A stretch of 64,000 nt of DNA from Longimicrobium sp. GTDB lineage: Bacteria > Gemmatimonadota > Gemmatimonadetes > Longimicrobiales > Longimicrobiaceae. The stretch is taken from NCBI RefSeq assembly GCF_035474595.1, contig NZ_DATIND010000124.1:1-64000 (forward strand), in the 5' to 3' direction. Below, in pieces: positions 34,116-42,294 of the stretch. How positions within the stretch are numbered: position 1 is the stretch's first letter; every line of letters begins with the position of its first letter. The notes under the pieces are model-generated. The model did no database searches. It worked only from the letters and a program-made list of their open reading frames with translations, and was not told the origin of the DNA. The position numbers were made by a program, and so were the translations under genes.

Positions 34116-35390
34116 ATGAAGATCTTCGGAGAGCACCAGGAGAACACGCTGCGCCAGTTCCACGACGTGGCGAGCCGCGCGGAGCGTGCCGCGCTTATGG
34201 CGGACGGGCACGTTGGCTTCACGATGCCTATCGGTGGCGTCACGGCGTATCGTGATCACGTGTCGGTCGTGGGCGTTGGGTTCGACGTCGGGTGCGGCAA
34301 CTGCGCCATTCGCACAGACTTACGTGTCCAAGACCTCACCAAGGACCTGGCGTTGGACGAGATCCGGCGCAACCCGCACCGGTTGATCAGCGACCGGCGC
34401 GCGAACCGCGTGGCCGACGAGGTGGCGAACACCATCTCGTTCGGGCTGGGGCGGAGGAACGATGCCGACGATGCGCCGGTGGACGATCCGCTGTTCAACG
34501 ACCCGGCGTGGTACGCCATCCCCAACACCGGCGGCTACCGCGACACGCTGCGCGACAAGGCGCGGCGCCAGCTGGGCACCGTGGGGAGCGGCAACCACTA
34601 CGTGGACGTGTTCGCCGACGAGAACGGCGCGGTGTGGGTGGGCGTGCACTTCGGCAGCCGCGGCTTCGGGCACACGGTGGCGAGCGACTTCCTGTCGCTG
34701 TCGCAGGGCGGCGCCTGGGGCGAGCGCGGCAGGGAGAAGGAGGTGCTGCTGGACGTACGCCAGCCCGTGGGGCACGACTACTGGCACCTGATGGAACTGG
34801 CCGGGCGCTACGCCTACGCCGGGCGCGAGTGGGTGGCGCGCAAGGTGGTGGAGCTGCTGGGCGGCACCGAGGTGGAGCTGGTGCACAACCACCACAACTT
34901 CGCCTGGCGCGAGATGCACGTGGGGCCCGAGGGCGAGCCGGTGGAGTACGTGGTGGTCCGCAAGGGCGCCACGCCCGCGTTCCCCGGGCAGCTGGGCTTC
35001 ATCGGCGGGTCGATGGGCGACGACGCGGTGATCGTGCGCGGCGCCACCGCCGACCCGGGGAGCGAGGTGGCTCGCACGCAGCGGGAGGCGCTGTTCAGCA
35101 CCGTGCACGGCGCCGGCCGGGTGATGAGCCGCACCGAGGCCGCCGGCAAGCGCACCCGCCGCGGGATGGTGAAGAGCCACGGCAAGATCCAGCCGCGGAT
35201 GGTGGAGGAGTGGCTGGGGAAGAAGGGGGTGATCCTGCGCGGCGGCGGGCTGGACGAGGCGCCGCAGGTGTACCGGCGCCTGAACAGGGTGCTGGAGGCG
35301 CAGGGGCCCACCATCGAGGTGCTGCACGTGCTGCAGCCGCTGGTGGTGGTCATGGCCGGCGCGGGGGAGATCGATCCGTACAAGGATTGA
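34116..35390 (+). CDS. rtcB: RNA-splicing ligase RtcB
   Basis: A 424-residue RtcB. It joins 2',3'-cyclic phosphate or 3'-phosphate RNA ends to 5'-OH ends using GTP and Mn2+. Metal and guanylate residues are visible: DVGCGN (Cys60), GSGNH (His161), HFGSRG (His178), HNHH near 257-260 and FSTVHGAGR with His331, the guanylylated histidine. No archease or RtcA gene is adjacent. The first 50 codons are somewhat less GC-rich, like the preceding gene. Known bacterial operons join rsr, Y RNAs and rtcB; this locus has the same content. Confidence 0.95.
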   Translation: MKIFGEHQENTLRQFHDVASRAERAALMADGHVGFTMPIGGVTAYRDHVSVVGVGFDVGCGNCAIRTDLRVQDLTKDLALDEIRRNPHRLISDRRANRVADEVANTISFGLGRRNDADDAPVDDPLFNDPAWYAIPNTGGYRDTLRDKARRQLGTVGSGNHYVDVFADENGAVWVGVHFGSRGFGHTVASDFLSLSQGGAWGERGREKEVLLDVRQPVGHDYWHLMELAGRYAYAGREWVARKVVELLGGTEVELVHNHHNFAWREMHVGPEGEPVEYVVVRKGATPAFPGQLGFIGGSMGDDAVIVRGATADPGSEVARTQREALFSTVHGAGRVMSRTEAAGKRTRRGMVKSHGKIQPRMVEEWLGKKGVILRGGGLDEAPQVYRRLNRVLEAQGPTIEVLHVLQPLVVVMAGAGEIDPYKD

Positions 35391-35435
35391 CCTTACCGCC
35401 CGGCCTGGGTGTCCTCTACTGGAGCTTGGAGCTAG

Positions 35436-35996
35436 ATGGCGGACGAGCCGCTGGAGACCGGCCTGATCGGCGGGGCCGAGCAACGCGAGATCCGGATCGC
35501 CGAGTACGATCCGGGATGGCCGGCGGTGTTCGAGCGGCACGCCCGGATCATCGCCGGCGCGCTGGGCGGCCGCGCGCTGCGGAGCGAGCACATCGGGTCG
35601 ACGTCGGTGCCGGGGCTGGCCGCCAAGCCCGTCGTCGACATCCTGGTGGTGGTCCCCGATTCCGCGGACGAGTCCGCGTATCTCTCCCCGCTGCGGGAGG
35701 CGGGGTACGTCCTGCGGGTGCGGGAGCCGGATTGGCACGAGCACCGGATGCTCCGGACCCCCGAACGGGACGTGCACGTCCACGTCTACTCGGAGGGATG
35801 CGCCGAGATCGGGCGCTACCTGGCCTTCCGCGACCGCCTGCGCGCCAGCGACGAGGACCGGCGCCGCTACGAGGCGGTGAAGCGCGAGCTGGCCGCGCGC
35901 GAGTGGCCGGACATGAACGACTACGCGAACGCCAAGACGGAGGTCGTGGAGAGCATTCTCGCCGCGTCGCGGGCCGCGGGTGAAACGCCGGGCTAG
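35436..35996 (+). CDS. GrpB/UPF0157 nucleotidyltransferase-fold protein
   Basis: A 186-residue GrpB-family protein. The signature HIGSTSVPGLAAKPVVDILV is clear (around residues 50-70), with EYDPGWPAVFERHA before it and DVHVHVYSEGC after it. The family has the nucleotidyltransferase fold; some members fuse to dephospho-CoA kinase, but no reaction is settled. GGAGCTTGGAG lies just upstream. It follows rtcB by 45 bases and is probably in the same operon; a tailing or end-modifying role in RNA repair is speculative. Confidence 0.85.
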   Translation: MADEPLETGLIGGAEQREIRIAEYDPGWPAVFERHARIIAGALGGRALRSEHIGSTSVPGLAAKPVVDILVVVPDSADESAYLSPLREAGYVLRVREPDWHEHRMLRTPERDVHVHVYSEGCAEIGRYLAFRDRLRASDEDRRRYEAVKRELAAREWPDMNDYANAKTEVVESILAASRAAGETPG

Positions 35997-36022
35997 ACGC
36001 GGGCGTGCGGGGAATCGCGTGA

Positions 36023-36190
36023 GGGATGCGCGCCCGGAGGGCCGGGAACCCGGCGGGGCGGCGGCGCGGGTGCCGGCTCGTCGAGATGGAGATGGGGAAA
36101 TGGTGGATCCGCCGGGGGCCCGGCGCGGTTGGGCACAGTCGTACCGTGCCCTACCGCGCGCGCAGCCCGGTTTGGCGCCTCGGCGCCAAA
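36023..36190. repeat. Dispersed palindromic repeat, family P, copy 2
   Basis: Blocks 36023-36047 and 36123-36159 match copy 1 (117-141, 203-239). The 14-base hairpin arms (36123-36136, 36146-36159) are identical to copy 1 with a changed loop. A further palindrome, TTTGGCGCC/GGCGCCAAA at 36171-36190, is present only here. It separates convergent genes and may also terminate transcription. Confidence 0.8.
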
Positions 36191-36210
36191 CACGCCCCAA
36201 ACCGCCGTCG

Positions 36211-37740
36211 TTACTTGATGGCGGCGCGCGCCCGGTTCAGCCCCGAGGCCGTCCACGCCGGCCGCGCCCGCTCGCTGGCCACCGCGTGGGCCACGTAGAA
36301 GAGCATCCGCGAGACGCGGGTGAGCTTTTCGGCATCCAGGTGCGAGGGCTCGTCGCTCAGGCGGTGGTAGTCGGGGTGCGGCAGGGTAGTGAAGAAGAGG
36401 ACCGGGACGCCGGCCATGATGAACGCCACGTGGTCGCTGCGGCTGAACCACTGCAGCTTCGGGTCGGCCTGCGACGGCAGCGCGCGGAAGCCGAGCTCCG
36501 GGTGCGCGGCGGCCACGCGGTGGGCGGCCGGGCCGAGCGAGCTGTACTCCTGGCCCATGAGGTAGAGGGTGTCGGGCGCGTTGCGGCCCACCATGTCCAG
36601 GTTCAGGTCGGCGACCACGCGGGCGATGGGAACGGTGGGGTGCTGCACCCAGTATGCGGAGCCCTTCAGCCCGCGCTCCTCGCCGCTGACGGCCAGGAAG
36701 AGGATGGAGCGCGCCGGCGTCCGCGGCAGCCGCGCGAACGCCCGCGCCGCCTCGAGGAGCGCCACGGTGCCCGAGGCGTTGTCGTCGGCGCCGTTGAAGA
36801 TGGAGTCGCCGTGCGCGTCCGGCCGCCCGGTTCCCACGTGGTCGAAGTGCGCGCTGATGACCACGTACTCGCCGCGGAGCGCGGGGTCGCTGCCGGGGAG
36901 GATGGCGACGACATTGGGCGCGGTGACCTCCGCGGCCACGGCGGGCTGCTCGATGGTCAGCCGCACGCCGCGGAGGGGGATGGGCTCGCCGGCGGGGCGG
37001 GCGCGGAGCGAGTCCAGGTCCAGCCCGGCGGCGCGGAAGAGCGCGCGGGCGGCGTCGTAGCGCAGCCCGCCAACGGGCCCCGGCGTGTACACTCCCGAGG
37101 CTTCCATCTGCCGGGAGAACCAGGCCATGCTGTCGGCGTCGGCCACGGGGTCGGCCACCAGGAGCACGCCCGCGGCGCCGGCCGAGAGCCCCGCGGTGAG
37201 CGCGGTGCTCAGCATCCCCACGCCCTCGATGAGGGTGCCGGGGAGGGAGTAGATGACCACCTTGCCGCGCACCGACCCGGGGAGCGGCGGAAGGTGCATG
37301 GCGGCGGCGCCGGCGTACACGGCCTCGGCGCTCTCGGCCGGGTGCAGCGCGCCGAAGGCGAAGTAGTCGCGCTCGTACGCCCACTCGACGGCCGTGCCGT
37401 CCGCCGCGCGGAAGCCCAGGCGCCGCGCGGCGGGGGCCACGGGGTGCCCCTGGAACCGGTACTGCTGCACGAAGCCGCCCGCGCCGCCCGCGGGGCGCAG
37501 ACCGGCGGCGCGGAACACCGCCGCGATGGACTCGGCGGCCACGGTGAGGCCGGGGCTGGGCGTGTCGCGCCCCTTCAGCGCGTCGCCCGCCAGGAAGGCG
37601 ATGCGTGCGCGCACGTCGCTCACGGTGATGGAGCGGGCCGCGCGGTCCACGGCGGCGCGCGAGGCGGCCGGCTGCGCGGCGAGCGGCGCCGCGGCCAGCA
37701 CGGCGGCCAGCCGAAGGAGGATCGGGAGACGGCGTCGCAT
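36211..37740 (-). CDS. M28-family zinc metallopeptidase
   Basis: A 509-residue secreted peptidase: Sec signal (about 1-22, APLAAQ), a PA-type insert domain in the middle, and an M28 catalytic domain with all zinc ligands and the general base in order: AHFDHVG, NGADDNASG, SGEERGLKGS, NLDMVGR and FSRSDHVAF. It likely acts as a periplasmic or secreted aminopeptidase. ATG 37740 starts at MRRRLPILL; an ATG two codons earlier is equally possible. It is monocistronic. Confidence 0.93.
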   Translation of the reverse strand: MRRRLPILLRLAAVLAAAPLAAQPAASRAAVDRAARSITVSDVRARIAFLAGDALKGRDTPSPGLTVAAESIAAVFRAAGLRPAGGAGGFVQQYRFQGHPVAPAARRLGFRAADGTAVEWAYERDYFAFGALHPAESAEAVYAGAAAMHLPPLPGSVRGKVVIYSLPGTLIEGVGMLSTALTAGLSAGAAGVLLVADPVADADSMAWFSRQMEASGVYTPGPVGGLRYDAARALFRAAGLDLDSLRARPAGEPIPLRGVRLTIEQPAVAAEVTAPNVVAILPGSDPALRGEYVVISAHFDHVGTGRPDAHGDSIFNGADDNASGTVALLEAARAFARLPRTPARSILFLAVSGEERGLKGSAYWVQHPTVPIARVVADLNLDMVGRNAPDTLYLMGQEYSSLGPAAHRVAAAHPELGFRALPSQADPKLQWFSRSDHVAFIMAGVPVLFFTTLPHPDYHRLSDEPSHLDAEKLTRVSRMLFYVAHAVASERARPAWTASGLNRARAAIK

Positions 37741-38032
37741 CGGCATCGGCGGCGGGGCGGGGGGGATCGGGATCGAAGCGTGGAGATGCGGACCGTGCTC
37801 ATCCTCCCCGCTCGATCGTTTCAAGGAGCGCGATGAGAGAAACGGCCGGAGATTGGCCGGGCGACACAACGTAACTCCATCTCCCCCGACTTTCATCGCC
37901 CATCCGTAAATCGAGGAGAGACCCGACGCGACGTAGGCACCAGCGAGTAGAGATGAACATCGGCCAGGAACCATTCTGATACCGGTTGGGGGATCGATCA
38001 TGCAATCCGACAGCGCACGTGCGACCTCGCTT

Positions 38033-38098
38033 ATAGATTCTTCGGCCTGCAACCGCTCGTGCGGGATCAACGGCGGTGTGGCCGGCCTGAATAGAAAG
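38033..38098 (+). repeat. Dispersed repeat family F, copy 1
   Basis: Shares CTTCGGCCTGCAA, a central TGTGC/CGTGC block and GGCCGGCCTGAATAGAAAG with copies at 43205 and 43381. It lies in the 600-base gap between the M28 gene and the next gene, which also holds element R6. Confidence 0.75.
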
Positions 38099-38122
38099 CG
38101 CGCGAGCTGGCTCTCCTCACCG

Positions 38123-38183
38123 GCGACTCAAGTCGCAGCGTCGCAGCAACAACTACGGGAAGCCTCGCAAACTGCGCGAGGCT
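38123..38183 (+). repeat. Two-hairpin element R6
   Basis: Stem 1 GCGACT/AGTCGC (loop CA, 38123-38136), core GCAGCAACAACTACGGGA, stem 2 AGCCTCGC/GCGAGGCT (38161-38183). Both stems are of the R3 type. Confidence 0.8.
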
Positions 38184-38348
38184 GATCCGCTCATTCCGCA
38201 GCATCGGCGCTCACGGCCGATCTCCTTTCATCCTCCCTGGACGCGTGCGGCGTGGGGACGACTTAAATTCGCGTCACTCTGTACGTTTTAGCGCAGGTGA
38301 TTGCCAGATCCGTATGATTACGACTACCAGAGCGGAGGCGGCGTAGCG

Positions 38349-39773
38349 GTGGCGCGGAGCATCCACACGACGCGCGCCTCGCTGGCGCGGCTGAAGGCGC
38401 AGGACGTCTCGCGCGAGGAGGTGCGCGACGAGGCGGTCGAGCGAGCGCGGGGCGAGCTGGACCGCAAACGGGGGATGAAGTTCGGCGCGCGCACCGGCCG
38501 GCGCCCGCGCGAGCGGGGGCACACGGCGCTCGATTCGATCTCGATCGCCGCCACCGATCGCGGGCCGCACGTCTGGTTTCCCGCGGGCGAGGACGACGTG
38601 CGCGAGCTGCTGCGCCGCCTGCCGCGCGGGGTGACGGACGGGCTGGCGCGGGTGGAGATGCGGCTGGGGCGCGAGGCGCAGGACGAGCTGGCGCAGAGCG
38701 ACGCGGGCGGCGAGGAGCCGGACCCGTTCACCGGGCGATGGTCGTACTCGCGCTTCCCCGGCGCCTGGTCCGGGCGGATCCTGGGGCGCTACCGCCCGGA
38801 CGCGGCGGCGATCGAGCTGTACGCCTACGTGATCGACCCCGCGCATCCGCTCCGCGCCGTGTGGGAGCCGCTGCTGCGGATGGAGGCGCTGTCAGTGCTG
38901 GCGCACGAGGTGGCGCATCACCACGACCACACCGAGCGCGTGGCGCGCGGGCGCTGGCTGGCGGAGGACCGCGACGCGGTGGAGCGCTACGCCGAGGCCA
39001 TGCAGCACGAATGGACGCGGGGCGTGGTCCTCCCCTACCTGCGCGAGCGGTACGCGGCGGAGATCGCGCTCACCGAGCGGTGGGTGGCGCGGCACGGCGG
39101 GATCGCGCTGCCGTTCGGGGCGCTGGCGGACGACCCGCGCGCGACCGGCCGCGGTGGACGGGTGCACGGCGACCGCCTGCTGTGGAAGATGAGCGAGGCG
39201 CTGGGGAACCTGGCCGGACAGGTGGAGCGCGGCGAGCCGGCGTGGGAGTGCCGGATGCGCTTCGCGCGGGAGCTGCACTTCCAGTCGCGCGACGCCGACG
39301 CGCTGGCGGTGATCCGGCGCGTGCTGCGGGCGCGCCCGGGGGAGCCTCGGGCGCTGATGGTGATGGCGGACGTGCTGCTCGGGCTGGGCCGCGCGGCGCA
39401 CGCGGCGAGGGTGGCGCGCCGCGTCGCCGCCGCGGAGCCGCTGAACGCGCGGGCGTGGGGGCTGCTGTCGCGCGCGGCCGAGCGGCTGGAGCGGTGGGAC
39501 GAGGCGGAGGACGCGGCCACGCGGCAGATCCAGGCCACCGAGGCCGCGGGCGAGCGCACGGAGTGGACGGTGCTCTTCCGCGCCCGCTTCCGCCTTCGCA
39601 GCGGCGACGTAGCCGGCGCGCTGGAGGACGCGGACCGGCTGGCGGCGTCCGCGCGGCCGTACTTCCATGCCCGCGCGGAGGCGCTGCGCGCGCGGGCCGC
39701 GGCGGCGGGCGATGCGATCCCCAGCCGCCGGGGACGACGGCGGCATTCATCGCCCGCTTCGAAGGCAGGCTGA
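38349..39773 (+). CDS. HExxH metallopeptidase-like protein with C-terminal TPR
   Basis: A protein of about 474 residues. The first half carries SVLAHEVAHHHDH, a classic HEVAH zinc-peptidase motif (about residues 186-190 from this start), in a helix after a DPAHPLRAVWEPL loop. The second half (about 290-440) is a set of TPR-like helices. There is no signal peptide, so a cytoplasmic protease or a pseudo-enzyme is possible. GTG 38349 has GGAGG ten bases upstream; TTG 38301 would add 16 residues. The stop codon lies inside two-hairpin element R7, so the last few residues may be element-derived. Confidence 0.7.
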   Translation: MARSIHTTRASLARLKAQDVSREEVRDEAVERARGELDRKRGMKFGARTGRRPRERGHTALDSISIAATDRGPHVWFPAGEDDVRELLRRLPRGVTDGLARVEMRLGREAQDELAQSDAGGEEPDPFTGRWSYSRFPGAWSGRILGRYRPDAAAIELYAYVIDPAHPLRAVWEPLLRMEALSVLAHEVAHHHDHTERVARGRWLAEDRDAVERYAEAMQHEWTRGVVLPYLRERYAAEIALTERWVARHGGIALPFGALADDPRATGRGGRVHGDRLLWKMSEALGNLAGQVERGEPAWECRMRFARELHFQSRDADALAVIRRVLRARPGEPRALMVMADVLLGLGRAAHAARVARRVAAAEPLNARAWGLLSRAAERLERWDEAEDAATRQIQATEAAGERTEWTVLFRARFRLRSGDVAGALEDADRLAASARPYFHARAEALRARAAAAGDAIPSRRGRRRHSSPASKAG

Positions 39774-39819
39774 AATCGCAGCATCGCAGTTACAACCATG
39801 GGACCCTGCCCCGCAGGGT
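39764..39819 (+). repeat. Two-hairpin element R7, degenerate stem 1
   Basis: GGCTGAAATCGC stands for a decayed stem 1, then GCAGTTACAACCATGGG in place of the core, and an intact stem 2 ACCCTGC/GCAGGGT (39803-39819, loop CCC). It supplies the TGA (39771-39773) of the preceding gene. Confidence 0.65.
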
Positions 39820-39830
39820 GAACCAGAAGC

Positions 39831-40619
39831 ATGGTGAAACGAAAGAACGGCGCCGCGCGGAAGGCGCGGCGATTCGACCCGGTGCTGGCGGAGGCCGAGA
39901 AGCTGATCGCGGAGGTGGACCATCTCCCGCCGCCGCAGATCAGGTGGACGTCGCGTCCGCCGCCGGACGCCGAGCCGCGCGACCCGGGGAACGACTGGAT
40001 CGCCGCCATCGAGCCGTGGCTGGTGGACGACGGCGCGTACGGCACCCTGGCTCGCGGGCGGAAGATCGATTTCGCGCTGCGCGTGGAGCCGCTCTCGCTC
40101 GCCGCCGCGGAAGTGGAGCACCCGCGCGCGCTGGCGCTGGGCGACGACGTGTACCGCATCGAGGCGCGGGTGACGCACCGCGAGGAGGACACGTGCGTGC
40201 TCGACTTCGGGCTGCTGGGGTTCGTGTGGTTCGCGCCGGAGTGGCTGCAGCCCGGCATGGGCGTGGCGGGCGAGGTGGCGCTGGAGCTCGATCCCGACGC
40301 GTACCGGGCGGGCTGGTCGTCGGACGAGTGGATGCCGGCGATGATCTACCCCTGGCGCATCGACCGCGTGGTGCTGGAGAACGCGGTGCGCATCCCGGCC
40401 GGCGAGGCCGACCGCATCCGCAGCCGGAACCCGGAGCTGCAGACGAACAGCGCGGATGCCCGCACCCTGCGCGACATCGACCGTCCGCGCGTGCGGGAGG
40501 ACTGGCCGGAGGGGATGATGGCGCGCTACTACCTGCACTGCACGCTGCTGTCGCGCATCCCGCGGCGCCCGGACGCGCGCGACCGGCATCCGCGCCTGGC
40601 CGCGAAAACGGATGCGTAG
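39831..40619 (+). CDS. Uncharacterised 262-residue protein
   Basis: A soluble protein with a basic N-terminus (MVKRKNGAARKARRF) and a beta-rich middle (DVYRIEARVTHREEDTCVLD, LLGFVWFAPEWLQPGMGVAG, EVALELDPDAYRAGW) reminiscent of a small barrel. No domain is recognised. It follows the HExxH/TPR gene by 57 bases, which include element R7, and precedes the polynucleotide kinase-like gene by 42 bases, so these may be one transcript. Confidence 0.65.
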   Translation: MVKRKNGAARKARRFDPVLAEAEKLIAEVDHLPPPQIRWTSRPPPDAEPRDPGNDWIAAIEPWLVDDGAYGTLARGRKIDFALRVEPLSLAAAEVEHPRALALGDDVYRIEARVTHREEDTCVLDFGLLGFVWFAPEWLQPGMGVAGEVALELDPDAYRAGWSSDEWMPAMIYPWRIDRVVLENAVRIPAGEADRIRSRNPELQTNSADARTLRDIDRPRVREDWPEGMMARYYLHCTLLSRIPRRPDARDRHPRLAAKTDA

Positions 40620-40661
40620 CCGCGCCGGAACCGATTCGCATCAACCGGGATCCATCTTCCG

Positions 40662-41366
40662 ATGACCGAGAACGCCGTGCCGCCCGCGGCGCCGGGCAGC
40701 GGGGAAGACGACGAGCCGCAGGCCGGGCGGGCGCCCGTCATCCGCATCCCCGGGATCTCGCTGGTGGTGCTGGTGGGCGTGTCCGGGTGCGGCAAGTCCA
40801 CCTTCGCGCGGAAGCACTTCCGGCCCACGGAGGTGCTGTCCAGCGACTTCTTCCGCGCGATGGTGCGCGACGACGAGAACGATCAGACCGCCACGGCGGA
40901 CGCCTTCGACGTGCTGCACTTCGTCGCCCGGCGCCGGCTGCTGGCCGGGCGGCTGACCGTGGTCGACGCGACCAACGTGCGGCCGGCGGCGCGCGAGCCG
41001 CTGCTGGCGCTGGCCCGCGAGTGCAACGTCACCCCCGTCGCCATCGTGCTGGATCTGCCGGAGGACGTGTGCGCCGAGCGCAACCGCGGGCGCGCCGGCC
41101 GGCAGGTGCCGCCGCACGTCGTCTCGCAGCAGCACGCGCAGCTGCACGGCGGGCTCGGCGAGCTGGGCCGCGAGGGGTTCCGCCACGTCTTCGTCCTGGA
41201 CAGGGCGGCGGCGGTGGACGCGGCGACCGTCGTGCGCGAGCCGCTGTGGAACGAGCGGAAAGCGGACATGTCCGTCCCCGCCGCGCGCGAGTACGCGGAG
41301 CCTGCGCAACCGTTTCTGCCGGAGCCAGGCACGGAGGCGCCGGTGCGCGACGACGGGCTTACCTGA
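40662..41366 (+). CDS. Stand-alone Pnkp-type polynucleotide 5'-kinase domain
   Basis: A 234-residue P-loop kinase. Walker A is GVSGCGKST (39-47), followed by TEVLSSDFFRAMVRDDENDQ (Asp62 as likely general base), LTVVDATNV and a basic lid, CAERNRGRAGRQVP. This pattern closely resembles the N-terminal kinase domain of bacterial Pnkp of the Pnkp-Hen1 RNA repair system, which has about 850 residues with phosphatase and ligase domains. Only the kinase is present here, plus a Pro/Glu tail. It should phosphorylate 5'-OH ends of RNA or DNA. Its closeness to rsr-rtcB suggests RNA end processing. Confidence 0.8.
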   Translation: MTENAVPPAAPGSGEDDEPQAGRAPVIRIPGISLVVLVGVSGCGKSTFARKHFRPTEVLSSDFFRAMVRDDENDQTATADAFDVLHFVARRRLLAGRLTVVDATNVRPAAREPLLALARECNVTPVAIVLDLPEDVCAERNRGRAGRQVPPHVVSQQHAQLHGGLGELGREGFRHVFVLDRAAAVDAATVVREPLWNERKADMSVPAAREYAEPAQPFLPEPGTEAPVRDDGLT

Positions 41367-41585
41367 AGGGAAAGCGCTTGCTCACCCCCGCGAGCTCGCG
41401 CGGGGCATCGGGGGAGGTATCGCTTTCGTCCACCACGAGCCGCTCGCGTGTACGAATCGTCTTCGGCGTGCTGACGCCGGAGCACGAACCGATGGACCCG
41501 CCAGCTTCAAGGAAGTGAACGAGGGTGTGCCGCATCTTCTTTTCGCGTTAGCTTGCGTCGATGTAACCCTGAGAGGAGGTCCGAC

Positions 41586-41810
41586 ATGCTCGAATCATCC
41601 GTGGTTCACAGCCACCCTGAAATCGTCAGTGGCGAGCCCGTATTCATCGGTACCCGGGTTCCCGTTCGTAACCTGCTGGACTGGATCGAGGGCGGCCACA
41701 CGCTCGATGAATTCCTCGACAACTTCCCGTCGGTGAAGCGGGAACAGGCAATCCAGTTCCTGGAGGATGCGGCGCATGCCCTCCTCTCGCGGCTTCCGCA
41801 CGCCGCATGA
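41586..41810 (+). CDS. DUF433 antitoxin-like protein
   Basis: A 74-residue DUF433 protein with the family line HPEIVSGEPVFIGTRVPVRN, then LLDWIEGGHTLDEFLDNFPS and VKREQAIQFLE. DUF433 proteins are winged-helix-like antitoxins that pair with PIN-like DUF5615 toxins. AGGAGGT stands just before the ATG. The next gene starts in the overlapping ATGA, the standard arrangement of this module. Confidence 0.9.
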   Translation: MLESSVVHSHPEIVSGEPVFIGTRVPVRNLLDWIEGGHTLDEFLDNFPSVKREQAIQFLEDAAHALLSRLPHAA

Positions 41811-42160
41811 GCGAGGAGGTGACAGCGGGCCGCCGTGTATTACTGGACGAGATGCTGCCAAGGCTGCTTGCCCGCGAGCTTCCCGGGCATCACGTCACCA
41901 CGGTCGCCCAGGAAGGATGGACGGGCATCCTGAACGGCGAGCTGCTCCGAAGGTTGGAAGCCGCCGGGATCGAGGTGTTCATCACCGCGGATCGCAACAT
42001 GGAGCATCAGCAACGGCTTTCCGGCCGGAGCTTCGGCTGCGTGGTGATCTCTGCAGGTGGCACCAAGCTCGAAGACCTACATCCGCTCGCGGGGGCGCTG
42101 CGGGAGGCAGTCTCCCAGGTCAAGCCGGGAGAGGTCCGCCACGTGAAGCGGCTGCAGTAA
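41807..42160 (+). CDS. DUF5615 PIN-like toxin-like protein
   Basis: A 117-residue PIN-like (Mut7-C/DUF5615) protein: VLLDEMLPRLLARELPGH holds the first acidic residues of the nuclease site, and VFITADRNMEHQQ the second Asp. Members are predicted RNases controlled by DUF433 partners. Overlap with the upstream gene is four bases. An inverted repeat CCGTTCC/GGAACGG follows near 42181-42220. Confidence 0.88.
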   Translation: MSEEVTAGRRVLLDEMLPRLLARELPGHHVTTVAQEGWTGILNGELLRRLEAAGIEVFITADRNMEHQQRLSGRSFGCVVISAGGTKLEDLHPLAGALREAVSQVKPGEVRHVKRLQ

Positions 42161-42294
42161 CTTTCCGCTGAGCAGCTGCCACCGTTCCCCGTTGCAGCTT
42201 CCCTTGCGGAACGGGCGCGGGCGCGGCAGCATTTCACCTTCGCCGGGGCGCACCACGCGCTCCCGCGCCGGATCCCCCACCGTGGTGCCGCCCC

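Noticed and set aside
37741-38032. Small gene between the M28 peptidase and the HExxH/TPR gene
   Set aside because: No frame has plausible codon use or a ribosome-binding site; the interval reads as non-coding with later repeats.
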